Positions 12,228 through 24,376 of a DNA stretch of 64,000 bases are shown one piece after another. The DNA is from Eudorina sp. 2006-703-Eu-15 (lineage: Eukaryota > Chlorophyta > Chlorophyceae > Chlamydomonadales > Volvocaceae): positions 186,001 through 250,000 of the forward strand of contig BDSI01000019.1 of NCBI GenBank assembly GCA_003117195.1, given 5' to 3'. The notes beneath the pieces are model-generated. The model did not search any database and had not been told where the DNA came from. It saw nothing but the letters and a program-made list of their open reading frames with translations. The position numbers were made by a program, and so were the translations under genes. The stretch's first letter is position 1, and each line of letters begins with the position of its first letter.

Positions 12228-12574
12228 ACCGTCAACGCTGTGTAAACCCGTCCCACCGACACGGAATCTATCGTGACACGCGGATTCGCAATATTCAAGC
12301 AAAAGCTCAAGAGTTTCACCACACGGATGTGGGTAACAGTCAGCTTATTATCTGGGGTCGTTGAGCCAAAGTGCAAGAACAACGGAAAAATTTTTGACAG
12401 TCCGCAGCACGTTCTATTGCTTGACTAAAAGAGAATAGTTTCGTGCTTCCGGAGCTGTGCCATGGGGCTATTCGATTTGCCGTACGTTGTCAACTGACTG
12501 CCTTTACTTTCATTGAGGAATTCGTCGGTAGTATTGTGCTTGTCTGAGTTATTTTTATAAAGCCAAATTGGGGG
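12228..12574. promoter_or_regulatory. Shared GEMIN2/RPR2 bidirectional promoter region
   Basis: 347 bp separate the two divergent start codons. The region is less GC-rich than its surroundings. On the RPR2 side TATAAA lies at 12556-12561, 14 bases before the ATG, unusually close for a TATA box, so it may not act as one. In the duplicate (34664-35015) the sequence is recognisable but diverged, and this TATA-like motif is gone. Conserved blocks include GCAGCACGTTCTATTGCTTG. It must serve both genes' 5' ends; motif function is inferred. Confidence 0.6.
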
Positions 12575-14413
12575 ATGCCCCCTAAACCTCTGCGTCAGCC
12601 GACGCGCAAGGAGGCGGAGACGTTGCCGCAGAACGCGAGGTTTACATACTTGTCACAGGCGTCTCAGCTACTAGCATCGGAAGGATATTTGGCAGATGCT
12701 GCCTATTTCGGAGCCCAAGCACTGAAGGTGCGTGCGATGCGTGCTTCGCAAGAGTGTTTGTCGCCAGTTGCCCGGCTTTAGTGCGCTGAAACCGAGTTGA
12801 AGCGCCTACTACGTTTATTGAGTCACTATTGAGTCTCTGTGCGTCGGGGGGCACTAAACCAGCCGCCATCCTCCGTGCTTGCGCGCCAATCTATGCCTGA
12901 CGCTGGACCCCCGCCCTTTTCTGCCCCCAGGCCGCGGATACGCACGGCGCAGCTGTACCTCGTCGCAGTGCGTTGCAGCACTGCGAGGTCTGCGGCGTTT
13001 TCCTGTCGGCAAGCTCCTGTGCCAGGTTGGTGTCGGGTTAGCCCATCTCGTTCCAGATCCCTAAATGCCCAGCCATTATGGCACAGCTCTTCGCTTGTGC
13101 GGTTTCCACGTCACCGGCGGTCACGTGGAAGCCTAACTTGCTCGGGAGGTGGAGGGTGCCGGTTCCTCGTAGCCAACCCGCAAAAACCTAGTTAGCCTCG
13201 CCTACAAGCGCACCCTCCGGCAAAACTTCCACGACACTATTCGCCGCGCTGTTACCTCTGCTGTGTTGATCGCCTCGTTGAGGGCCGCGGTGAATGCGTT
13301 GAGGGCCGTGGTGAATGCGTTCAGCAGCAGTGCTCCCTTCATGTTTTCCCCTGTTTGACAAACGCCGTGTCTTACATGCGCCCCTGCACGCGCACCTCAT
13401 CTTGTTTTCGTTCCACAGTTTTCCTCCCCCCCTTTGCCGCTTGGCGACCCCGCCCATCCTCACGCCTTCCCCGGCAAAAACATGCCAAAGCTCTGCGAAC
13501 TCACCCTTCAGTTACTGGCACCACATGTCTGTCGTTCGTGCCCTATATATCGATGAGAACCCGTGTCCTGTCCGCACCTCATGATGCATGATCATCGAAC
13601 TGCCCGGTCCCCCACCCCCCGCCCCCCGCGGTAATGGTCGTTGGGAAGTATTTGTTGCCGGGCTGGGTGCGTCTGAGCTGTTTCTTGTTAACCCGCCCCC
13701 CGTCCCCCCGCCCCTCCCTGCCATGTTGACGGACGGTCCCCCCCTCCCCGCAGCATCGAGTGCGTGGACCTCAGCCAGCGCAGCCAGCGCAGGGTGGCCG
13801 CGGGCGCCATCTCGTCGGGAGGCCCATCTGGCGCTGCTGGAGGTGGGGGTGGGGGCAAGGGCGCGGCCAACGTGGTCTCGGTCGTGAGGGTCTGCCAGGT
13901 AGGCGGGACGCCTGAGGGGTCGGAGGATTACTTTTTTAGATAATTGTACCCTTTTGTCGGGTAGTTATATTGATTTGGTGGGTTTACGTCGGGTCTAAAA
14001 TTCATCGTCCCTGTCTGGAGAATTCTTCTTACTGGCTGACTCGGCTCTTCCAGGCCTGGGGATGCGATCTTTTGTGATACGCCCTCTGCGGCCGTCTGTC
14101 GAAGTGCTGGGAACGGGCACCTGCCTCCACCGCTCCACATATCGGTCTTAATTAGGCCTGGCGCATTGACGGGCCCCGATCTGTCCTTACCTGTACGGGA
14201 TGTGGATGTGCCCCCTCCCCCCCTCCCCCTGGAGCAGGTGTGCGGCCACCGCAACGCGCAGCCGTTTGCTCAGGCGCACACCGCCCGTCAGGTCGCGGAG
14301 GCCGAGTCGCGCTCCCTGGAGCAGCTGAAGCGTGAGAAGCAGCACAAACAGGCGCATCAGGAGCATCAGGAGCAGCAACAGCAACAGCAGCCGTGTCAAG
14401 AGCCGCAGCAGCG

Positions 14414-14451
<38 letters not shown>

Positions 14452-17400
14452 CACAGAAGGCACAGCCGCAGCAACAGCAACTGCCCACGACGCAGCCGTC
14501 AGCGGCGCCGGAGCATCTCGAACAGCGGCCCCAGGCGCACCAAGGGCGGGACCTCGCCGACATGGAGGCGCAGGGCGGAGGATCCGTGATGGAGGCTCCA
14601 GAAACTGACACGACTGCCGCGGCCGCCGCCGCCGCCGCCACCGCCGTCGCCTCGCCTGGCGATACCGTTCCAACGGCCTCGCAGCCCCCAGGCTCAGTCC
14701 CCCTGGAGCCAATGGGGACTGCGACGGAGCCCCCCGCGGGGTTCACTGTTGGCGGCGCCTCTGCGGACGTGGGATTCGTGGAAGACGTGACGGCATCGGG
14801 CCCCACGGGCACTTATGACGAGGGTGGCGCCGCGGTTCCGGAGGTGCCCAAGGATGAGCCGGGGCCAGCGGGGGCGGTCCAGGATGGGGAAGCCGTCCAG
14901 CGGCGGCATTTGGAAGCGGCAAGCAACGGCGCGGCCGAGGCCGTGGGCAACGGCGCGGCCGAGGCGGAGGCGGAGGCGGTGGAGCTGAGCCACACCCGCG
15001 GTGAGGCGCCTGTCAATGGCGAGGATGTCGTGGTTGAGGAGCAGGGCAGCGATGCGTCTATGGGCGGCGGCGGAGCAGCTGCTGCCGTACATTCCATGGA
15101 CGTTGTTCACCACAAGAGCCAAGACGCCCCGGACGCGCTGGTGGCAGACCCGGCGGCAGCGGCAGCGTCACAGCTTCCTTTGCGACATGATGAACAGCAG
15201 CAGGAGCTGAGACACCAGACGCCGCCGCAGCCGCAGCAGCAGCAGCAGGAGCAGCGGGGAGAGCAAGCGTCGGAGCGAGCACGAACCGCCGCCGACGACG
15301 ACGACGACGAGTCGCCGGATGGCGCTCCGATGGCGAGCCAACAGGAGGCGCTGCCTGCGGCAGCGCCGGAGGCCACCGCCGCGCCGGTGGTGGCGGCCGT
15401 CGCGTCTGAATCCGCCGGGGCCGAAGCGGAGGGGACTAGAACGCCGCTGGCCGGCGCCGGTGGCGGCGAGGCTGCTGCGGCGCTTGCCAGCACCGATGGC
15501 GCCGCAGCCGACGGGCCCCACACCGAGCACCATCACCACCACCATCATCACCATCATCGTCACCATCATCACCATAATCGTCCAGAGGAGGCTGGAACGG
15601 CACTCCCAGATGGCGCTGCAACGGCCGGCGTCCTTAGCCGTCTTGACGACCGGGAGGGTGCCGCCCCCCACGGCCAGGATGCCGCCCCAGAAACCCAGGG
15701 TGCCGCCCCCGACGACCGCCCAGCCATGCACTCTTCAGAAGGCACCGATGCGGACGATTCCTCAGAAGGCGCTGATGCCGCCGATGCAGACGAGGCCGAG
15801 GCCGGGGCCGGGGCCGATCCACGCCCGTCCTCCCAGGGTCAGGCGCCGCCCCCGGCGGCCACGGCGGTGCCGCTGGCGGAGCTCGGAGACCCGGCAGCCC
15901 CCACCTCCGCAGCCCAGAGGGAGGAGCCCGCGGCGGTCGGCGACCAACCCCCTGCTGCTGTTGCTGCTGCTGCTGCTGATGATGATGATGAGGAGGAGGA
16001 GGAGGAGGAGGAGGAGGAGGAGAAGGAGGAGAAGGAGAAGGAGGAGGAGGAGGAGGAGGCGGATGGGGGGCGGCGGGGGGCTCCAGGGGCGGAACAGGGT
16101 CCGGTGCGGGTACCGAGCTCGGAGGCCCTGGAGCTGGTGTTGGACGCAGCGGAGGCTGCGGGAGGCAAGGGGGCGGACATGGACGGAAGCGGGGCCACCG
16201 CGGAGGGAGGCGCGGTGGGTCCTGGGGAGGCGGCGGCGGCGGCGGTGGTGGTGGTCGCGGAGGAGGAGGTGGTGACGGAGGCGCAGCAGGTGGTGGCGGT
16301 GGAGGCGCCTGCGGGGGCAGCGGTCTGTCCGGTGCCTCCGGCGGCTGCCGATGTGCCGATGGGTATGGAGGAGGGAGTGGAGGAAACCGAAGAATCAGAG
16401 GAGAGCTCGGCGGCCGATTCAGAGGAGGAGGAGGAGGAGGAGGAGGAGGAGGAGGAGGCACAGGGCGAGTCAGAGGAGGCGGCGGCGGGCAGCCCGGATG
16501 GCGCGAAGGACGCTGTGGCAGCAGCGGCGGACGACCGGGAAAGCGAGGAGGACGAGTCAGCGGAGGAAGAGGGGGAGGAGGCGTCAGAGGAGGAGTCGGA
16601 AGAGGAGGAGGAGGACAGCCAAGACGTCGTAGCTGACGTCGTTGCGACGGCACCGGACAGCAAAGAACGAGAAGAGGAGGAGGAGGAGGACGACGACGAC
16701 GACGACGAGGAGGAGGAGGAGGAGGAGGAGGAGGAGGAGGAGGAGGAAGACGAAGACGAGGAGCTGCGGACCAGACCTTCGGACCAGTCCCCAGCGGACC
16801 CCCCGGCTGTGGCTCCGTCGACCGGGGCTGAGACCGGGGCGGTGACCGGGGCTGCGGTTGCAGGCGCTGCTGCTGGAGCAGTGCCGGCGGCTGCTGAGGT
16901 CACCCGCAGCGAAGAGGTCACTGCGGGCCCTGCAGCGGACTCCACAGCCGTCAACCTGCCGGCCGATGCGCTGGCGGCTGCTGCATATACGGCTGCTGAT
17001 GCTGATGCTGCTGCCGCCGATTCGGTCGCAGCGGAAGTGGTGGCGGGGGTGGTGGAGGCGGTGACAGAGGCGGTGGAGGCGGTGACAGAAGCGGTGGCGG
17101 CAGTCGGGCCGCTGCAAGATCGCTCTGACCTCAGTGGCCGGGCGGCCGCTACCGGAAGCGTGGAGGCGGAGCTGGAGAAGGGGAACGTGGAAAGCGAGGA
17201 GGAGAGGGAAGAGGACAGCGAGGAGGAGGAGGCGGCGGCGGCCGACGAGGAGGAGGAGGAGGACAGCGACTTGGAGAGTGAGGATGGGAGTGACTTCAGT
17301 GACGATGATGATGAGGAGGAGGAAGAGGAGGAGGCGGGCGCGGCAGAGGCAGCAGGGCCCGCCGCAGCCAACACAGTCGCAGCCACCGCCGCGGAGGCTG

Positions 17401-18636
17401 TTGACATGAACGCGGCCGCCGCCGGGGCTGCTGCTGCTGCTGCTGCTGTAGCTTCTGTTGCGACTGAGATGGTGGCCGCGGCGGCGGCCGTGGTGGCGGC
17501 GGCGGCGGCGGCGGCTGCAGCGGCAGCGGCTGTGGCTGCGCCTGTTTCGGAGGACAGCGATGCGAGCAGCGATGAGAGCACGGGGGTGACCTCCTCAGAG
17601 ACGGGGGAGTCGAAAGACAGCGGCGATGAGGCCGGGGACTCGGAGGAGGAAGAGGAGGAAGAGGAAGAGGAGTCGGCGATATCAGACGACGACGACGACG
17701 ACGACGACGCGGACGATGACGGAGGGGAGGCAGGGAAAGCCGGAAATTTCAAGGCAGCGGCGGCGGCGGCGGGATCCGCCCCGTCAGCAACGCTGCCGAG
17801 TAAGCCGGCGGCCGACGCCCAGCCCACGCTACCCCTCTACCCATCCGCGAGCGCCGCCGCCGCCAAGGCAGTCGCCGCCACCGCCGCGGCGGCGACAGCG
17901 GCCGCGGCGGCGCCCGCGGCCGCTGCTGCGACGGCGGCGGCGGCTGCTCCCGCAGCGGTCGCGCCCTCAACGGTGAAGCGACGGAAGGTGGAGCCGTCAG
18001 AGCCCGGTCCGCATCCAGCCGCTGCTATGCTACAGCCGCAAGCGCGTGCTACAGGCGCACACACCGAGATGCTACAGCAACAGCCACAGCCGCAACCGCA
18101 CCCGCAGCCTCAGTCGGAACAGGTAGCACAGCCGGAGACCCAGGGGCCGCAGCCGCAGGCGCGTGTGGCCGAGGGCACCCCACCAGCACCCGGAGCACAA
18201 CCGGAGGCGGCTGTTGACCCGGAGGGGGGCGTCCCGCAGCAGCCGCAGGCAGCGTCGGAGCAGCCGCACAAACCCAAACGCAAGCGGGGGGCTGCCGAGC
18301 AGCCGCCGCCAGGGCAGCCTGACAGCAATGGTGCGGCGGCGGCGGTGGTGGTGGCGCCCGAGGGCCCGCTTGGGGGACGGAAGGCGGTCGAGCAGAGGGG
18401 GTCGGCGGGCAAGAGGGCGGAGCGGCGGTCGGCCGCAGCGCCGCCGACGGGGGAGAGCACGGGAGTGGCGGGGGCGGCTCCGCGTGCGGCGGCTGGGCTG
18501 TCGGAGGCGCCGCCGGCCGCTCGACGGGCACGGTTGCAGCAGCAACAGCAACAGCAACAAGAACATGCGCAACAACAGGGACAACAGTCACGTCCGCAAC
18601 AGCAGGGACGGCTGCAGCAGGGCCAACAGCAGCAGG

Positions 18637-18669
<33 letters not shown>

Positions 18670-20777
18670 CGGACGCCATTGGGCAACGGACCCGGAAGCG
18701 CCCTCGGTCCGCCCCGCGCCCCGCCTGGCTGCCGGAGGGGTACGTCAGCGAGAGCTCCATCCACCCGCTGCTGCCCCGGGAGAGGGAGGACGGCGTGCTG
18801 GTGTACGAAGCGCCGTACGCGCCGGTGAGGAGAGATGGCGTGTGTGTGCAGCCAAATCAAAAACCCGCCCGTGTGTTTCGATAAGAGACCCGTGCGTCTG
18901 TGTCTGTGTGAGTCTCTTACCCTGGTATTAAACGCGGACAGCGGAGCGCGGGGAGTGGTGGTGGGGGGTATAAATGGGAATTGGGGGAGGGGGGAGCGAG
19001 GGTAATGGAAATTGGTAGACATATTTGTACTGCGGGGAGGGAGGGAACCTGCCTGGGGTCGTGACGCGCACACGTCCGAGGATGCTACCGTAGATTGATC
19101 GGGACCAGCCCGCGCTGTTGTACCGATCTTGTCATCTTGCTGTGTGTGGGCGTTCACATTGTGCGCATTCCATCATCAACCCAGTGAACGACCCGACCAT
19201 ATTGTTGCACGGGTGCCGAATCTGCGGACGTCAGCCCCCCCGTGTACACTTGGTGAAAACCGGTCGTGGCAGCGTCGTGGATCTGCAAGTTGCGAATGAC
19301 GACAGCCCGTGGTCTGAGTGGTGTGGGGGCTAAACTGTCCGGTTGGGGGCGGGGAAGGGTTGGTTGGGATTGTACATCCAACATCCTACATTGCTATCAA
19401 CCGCGCGCGCAGCCCGGGGTGGTTATACTGCGAGCTCTTTGGACGTTCCGCTCTGCTTGCGTGATCTCTCTGCACCTGTCTCGCCGATCTCGCCACAGAC
19501 ACGCCATCACGCCACCCCATCACGCCACCCCATCACCCCATCACGACACCCCGCCACCCGATCTCCCCCCCCCTCAGGGCCTCTTCGACCTCCGCCCCGT
19601 CGCTGAGCCCGAGTGGCCCTCCGTACTGCACCACCCCCGCCACCGCCGCCGCTTCCTCCGCGAGTGCGCCCTCCACACCGCCCACCGGGTGCGGTTCGCC
19701 ACCGCCGCCCCACAGCCCCACCGGCACCCCCTGCTAGCAGTACGGGCGGCGGTGGCAGCGGCGGGGGAAGAAGAAGAGGAAGATGAACCGCTGGCGTCGA
19801 GCAAGCACCGGCCTAGGTCCAGGTGCAGGCCGTCTCTGACGGCGCCATCGACCGCCGCCGCCTCCTTAGGCGGCGGTGGCGGCGGCGGCCGCGGCCCGGC
19901 GGCTGCCGGCCGCGGAGGGGCGCTGCTGTCGCCGCCGGGGCCCGTGGGGGGCGCTGCGGCCCCAGGTGGGGCGCTGCTGGGCAAGCGGCTCCGCCCCACT
20001 GGACATCTGGAGGCTCTGGAGCAGGTAGTGCGATTGCGACGACTGCTGCAGCGGCAGCAGCAGCAGCAGCAGGAGGACGAGGATGAAGATGAGGATGACG
20101 ATGAGAGTGAGGAGGAGGAGGACGAGGAGGACAGCGATACCGACAGCAGCTCGCAAGGGGGCGAGGAGGATCTGATGATGGCGGCGGCGGCGGCGGAGGA
20201 GGAGGAGGAGGCAGCGGGTGGGCGGCTGCGACGGATGGGCCCCTGGGCTCCTGGGGTGGCCGCTTGGGGCGGGAGGGACATGATGACGGGGCGCTACGAC
20301 GCCGGAAGCAGTGAGGACGATGAGGAGGAAGAAGAGGACGACGATGAAGAGGTAGAGGAGGAGGAGGAGAGTGAGGACGGGGAGGAGGAGGAGCCGGGGC
20401 TGTTGGGCTGGGGGAAGTGGGCCCAGCGGTCGGAAGATGTGGGCGGCGGCGGCGTGGGCGTGGGTGGGTCAGCGGGCGCGGGCCGCATGGCTCGGCGGCA
20501 GCAGGTGCAACAACAGCAGCAGAAGGATCTGATGGAGCAGCAGCCGCAGCAGCAGCCACTGCCGCAGGTGCGCAAGCCCCCGCCGCTGCAAGAGCCGCCG
20601 CCAAAGCCGCAGCAGCGGCAGCAACAGCGGCAACAGCAGCAGCGGCAGCCGCTGGAGCAGCCCCCGCGGAAGCAAGTCCACTGGGGATCGATGGAGGGCG
20701 GCAAGCAGCAGCAGCAGCGGCAGCAGCAGGGGCGACGTCGTCAGCAACTGAATGCGGCCAAGAAACGGCGCGTCTAG
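12575..20777 (+). CDS. RPR2-type RNase P/MRP subunit with giant low-complexity tail (copy A)
   Basis: Predicted 2059 residues from exons 12575-12727, 12931-13025, 13754-13898, 14238-18824 and 19578-20777; every phase agrees. The first 135 residues match the Rpr2/Rpp21/Snm1 zinc-ribbon family, which binds RNase P or MRP RNA for tRNA or rRNA processing in the nucleus. They comprise an N-terminal helix ARFTYLSQASQLLA (21-34), Cys pair CEVC (69-72) and Cys pair CQVCGH (130-135). The remaining roughly 1900 residues are E-, A- and Q-rich, with a His run near 15530-15577, long Glu runs and polyQ. Basic KRRK and KKRRV stretches look like nuclear localisation signals. Family members are normally 120-250 residues, so the tail is exceptional. 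The join of exons 4 and 5 rests on phase and splice sites only; the tail could belong to a separate gene. GEMIN2 lies head-to-head upstream. Confidence 0.75.
19004..19036. repeat. Dispersed element E1
   Basis: GGAAATTGGTAGACATATTT then GTACTGCGGGG, matching the E1 consensus. It lies in the last intron of RPR2 copy A, within the block deleted from copy B. Confidence 0.65.
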
Positions 20778-23700
20778 GGGGTCTCCAGCGACACAAATCT
20801 TTCCTTGTCACAACCAGCCCGAAGAAACGAATAGCTCCAGGGGCCTCCCTAGGGCTCTTAGCCACTCGGCGGCGGTACGCGTCCGTCGGAGGGGACGCGG
20901 TGAGGTGGGGCAGCTCGGCAGCCCTAGGTGGGGTGGGGTGGGTCGGTTCTTGAGGGCGGTCGCGGCGGTTGGGGCGGACGCCGGGAGGCGCGGTTCGGCG
21001 GCGGTTGGTCGCTGGGCAGCGGTGCCCGCCTCACGCCCGGGCCATGTGTTTGTCTACCCTACTTGGCGGGGATGCGCACGGAGCGGCCACGTGTCTCTGC
21101 ACATGACGTACGGGGGACCTGCCGCTGTGCCGCGCCCCGGCGTGTCACTGCCCGCCTTTCCGGGACTATCATCCCTCCATCAGCACCTCCCGAGTTGGTG
21201 ATTTTTTCTGTCGAATGGCAACAGCAACAGCCTACATGTCGCACATTTCGCGGATGGAGTCGGAGTGGGGGGAGGGAGGGAGGGAGGGCGTGTTACGGCG
21301 GCGACTCCCCCGCGACCAGCAGGCAGGCCCTCGCCCCTCGATTAGTGGTCGCGGGTACGGCAGCTTGGTGCGGTGCTGCCTTTTCGATCCGCGCGTGTGT
21401 AGCTTGATGCACGGCGGCCTCGCTCCCGCCCCGCGGGAGGTCTCTTACAATTTGACAGTTTTGGAGCTTGCGCAGCAATGGCAGTAGTCGATGTGTTTAG
21501 CATGGACAGGGTAGGTTGGTAGCTTGGTAGGTAGCTAGGTGGGGCCAGGAGCTTGTTTTGCGCTCCGAGGGGAGCTGCTCAGTCAGTGGAGGTGTGTGTT
21601 TTGGTGAGTCGTGATGTGGTGCCAGCAGGCAGGGCAGAACAGCAAGGGTAGGCAGCCAGTCTATACAGCGGCCAGTTATGTGGCAGCAGCAGCAGCAGCA
21701 GCAGGGTGCTTCCCTCAGCGTCGTCGCAGGCGGACGCTGCTCGCGCTCCCGGGGGAGGCTGCTACTACCACCTGTGAACAGGCGCCCCCCAACCTGGTCA
21801 TGTTTAGTTGTCTACGTTTTCGTTGGGGGCCGGGGTAGGGTTTGGAAGACAGTCGCCAGTCAGCGGTAGGTTTAGGTTTTAGGTTTCAATCCGTGTCTCG
21901 GATGAGCTTCTGCGTTGTGGGATGCGGATACAGTGGACTCCAGTACGGTGCGAAGAGGAATAGTATAGGCAGTACGACGTCGATGTATACTCGGTTGCAG
22001 TACGACGTCGATGTATACTCGGTTTGCTGATGCCTCCGCGCCCCTCGCCCGGTTCACTGTAGTCCACGGGGTTTGTCTTGAGACCTGCCGCAACACTGCA
22101 GAGATTTCCGCGATGTGCTGCGGGCAGGTGGTTGCGATTGCCGTGCGTCGCTATTTACACTTTCGCGAAGGTAGGCGTGTCGGCGGCCGTAGTTCATGGA
22201 GTCCGAATGTTCAGTTGCCCAGCTGCTGCTGGCCGTTGTTGTTGTATGTTGTTGTCTTGGATCGGTTCCAGTTGCCACGAGCAGGGGGGCCTCCGTTGGC
22301 TGTGATTTTGTTTTGCGGAGAGGGACGTAGAGGGACGTAGTGGACCGCGACACGCTACGGCAATGCATGGACGGCGTAGGTACGGCACGGTACGGCACGG
22401 TACGCCTCCACTCCACCCATGTAAACGTCACACGGCCATATCACATGTGGGTGTCTGATGGCCGCCGAGGATCCTGCATGCGCGCTGTGACGTCCCGCTG
22501 TGGGATTCCATCCATGCGAAATTCATGCATATGCACATGCACATGCATTCATGTCGCACACATGCAGCTGCTTCGACACGCGGGCAGCAACGGGGAAGAA
22601 GGGGAGGGGGAAGGTGGGCGCTTCGCTGTGTTGTCGGGCAGTGTTGGGTATCAGAGCGGTTGCGAACAGACGGACGGACGGACGGACGGACGGTCTGGCT
22701 GGCTGGCTGGCTGGCTCACCAACAGACAGAACAAGCCCAACCCCCCCAAGGCACCCCAAGGCACCCATCATCCCATTCTTCGGTATTCGCCCGCGATGCG
22801 ACTGCTGATGCAGAAGAAATGTTCTCGTCCTTCCTCCTGGTGGGTGCAAGGAGAGCACTGAATCCCTCCCTCCCTCCCCCCGCTCCGAACCCCGATACCG
22901 ACAGGTGTGGCCGGTGTGCCGTATTACGGTACGGCACTGCAGTCCAGACAGAACCTGAACGGGCCCCCCTGTCCACCGTCAACTGCCGCGGACCCTCCAT
23001 CAAGAGCGAATTCCACAACCGGCGTCCTGCGCTGCTGACCCGCCCGTACGGCTGGGCTAGACTGCCGTATGTACGGCAGCTAGTAACCCCACACGAAACG
23101 GGACAGAGCGGCAGAGCATGGGCATACGGCAGAGCATGGGCATACACTTATAGACGCACGTTGGGTCTCTGTTCGTCGTCGTCGTCTCGATCGAACATGA
23201 GTGGGCGGGTGGGTGGGTGGGTGTCTAGGGACCGTAGATCGATGGACCGGAAGAGCGGTGGTGGTCGCGATGGTGGTGGTGGGGATAGACAATTGGTGGG
23301 GGGTATAGGTGGAGGTGGGGCAGGTGTTTGGGGTTGGTGAGGGGTTGGTGAGTAGTGCGATCAACGTCTCCCGGGCCCGGGGGCCTTTCCACCCGGGGGC
23401 CTTATCGACAACGATGGGGGAGTGAGCAGGGATGAGGGAGCTGGGATGAGGGAGCAGCTGTCCGCGCCCTGGACAGAAGCCCGAGCCCCAGGGACATTCG
23501 CATGTGTGGACCCCCCCCCCACACACACACACACACAGCCCGCTTTACAGCCACACGACCGACCGACCGACCGAGCCCCTCCCCTCCCCTCCCCTGGGGG
23601 TTCCCCGCTCCGTGGCAGCCAGGCACAATGTGCCTCCTGGCTGCATGTGTCAGGCACACGCACGCAGCCAGCCGATCAGATGTCGATTTCGATTTCGATC

Positions 23701-24376
23701 GGCCACAGACAGCGCCCATCGGACAGCATCCATCGCTTCTAACCATCTGTCCGTACCCCACTTAACCGTAAACGACCGACCTTGCCTGGCATTCCCCTTG
23801 CCTTTCGGACGCTGGTACGGTTTGAAAATCACAGCCCTCACAGCCCGACATCGGGACACCGTCCGGGGAAAGGCTACGAACAGGCGCCCTGGTCATATGT
23901 GTTGTGTCTCTAGAGCGCTAGTGGACTCTAGGGAGTGCGGACACACGTCGTTACTTGTACACTTGCTCCTCGTTCCATCGTGAGCCTGCAGCAGGGTCAT
24001 TTCCCTTCACTAACGCCGCGGTTGGGAATGCAACCCACCCTTGCAACACACACAGACACACACAGCCGCATCAACAAATTAAACATGTCACGCCCACGGC
24101 AAGCCCATAGTATTTTGATTACAATAATTATAACAATGCTTGGGCGTATGCTGGAAGAGATTGTGCGCGAGTCGGTTGCCCCGGCGAGGGCCCTATGCCG
24201 AACAGGCACGACATTTAGGCGAGGCCAGACAAAGCTCTAGACAAAAAGTATAAGCCCCGATTTGCTTCACAATCCCAGGTATATATCCACTTCAATTGTC
24301 TTGCATAACCTTTCGTTGATCACTGATGCCCCTTTTTCAATTCACATAGTCGGTTCGCATCCGTTCGGTCAGTCCA
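20778..24376. other. Downstream of RPR2 copy A; no further gene seen
   Basis: The first 3.2 kb (to 23957) is nearly identical to 37090-40326, but neither copy shows an exon or family motif. It is probably RPR2 3' untranslated and intergenic DNA. The only TGTAA noticed is far away at 22420-22424. GACGGACG, CTGGCTGG and (CA)n simple repeats occur at 22660-22720 and 23518-23538. The two copies differ by small tandem indels here, for example an 11-bp GGGACGTAGA unit near 22322. Unique DNA follows 23957. Confidence 0.5.

Larger units (their letters stand above)
6841..23957. repeat. Segmental duplication, copy A (GEMIN2-RPR2 locus)
   Basis: This block is matched, in the same order and orientation, by 31352-40326. 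In the left part (6.84-11.1 kb versus 31.35-33.68 kb) mainly the GEMIN2 exons match. From about 11.1 kb the match improves, and from 19.15 kb to the right end (23957/40326) the copies are nearly identical in coding and non-coding DNA alike. Copy A contains 6.1 kb (about 13059-19147) that copy B lacks. GEMIN2 intron 2 is 2224 bp here and 115 bp in copy B. Copy A has the intact gene structures. Confidence 0.9.

Noticed and set aside
15634..17827. Very long antisense frames (Ser- or Pro-rich, up to about 660 codons) opposite RPR2 exon 4
   Set aside because: They are mirror images of the GAG/GCG repeat codons in RPR2 and have no family motif.
19118..19333. CRICG-containing frame just after 19.1 kb (and 35.5 kb) as the second zinc pair of RPR2
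   Set aside because: Exons 3-4 supply CQVCGH in correct phase. The 19.1-kb frame would need a 6-kb intron without a good acceptor, or a 31-base intron in copy B.
22523..23340. Open frames in the near-identical region downstream of both RPR2 copies
   Set aside because: High identity includes non-coding DNA, indels between copies are not multiples of three, and the frames run through GACG and CTGG simple repeats.
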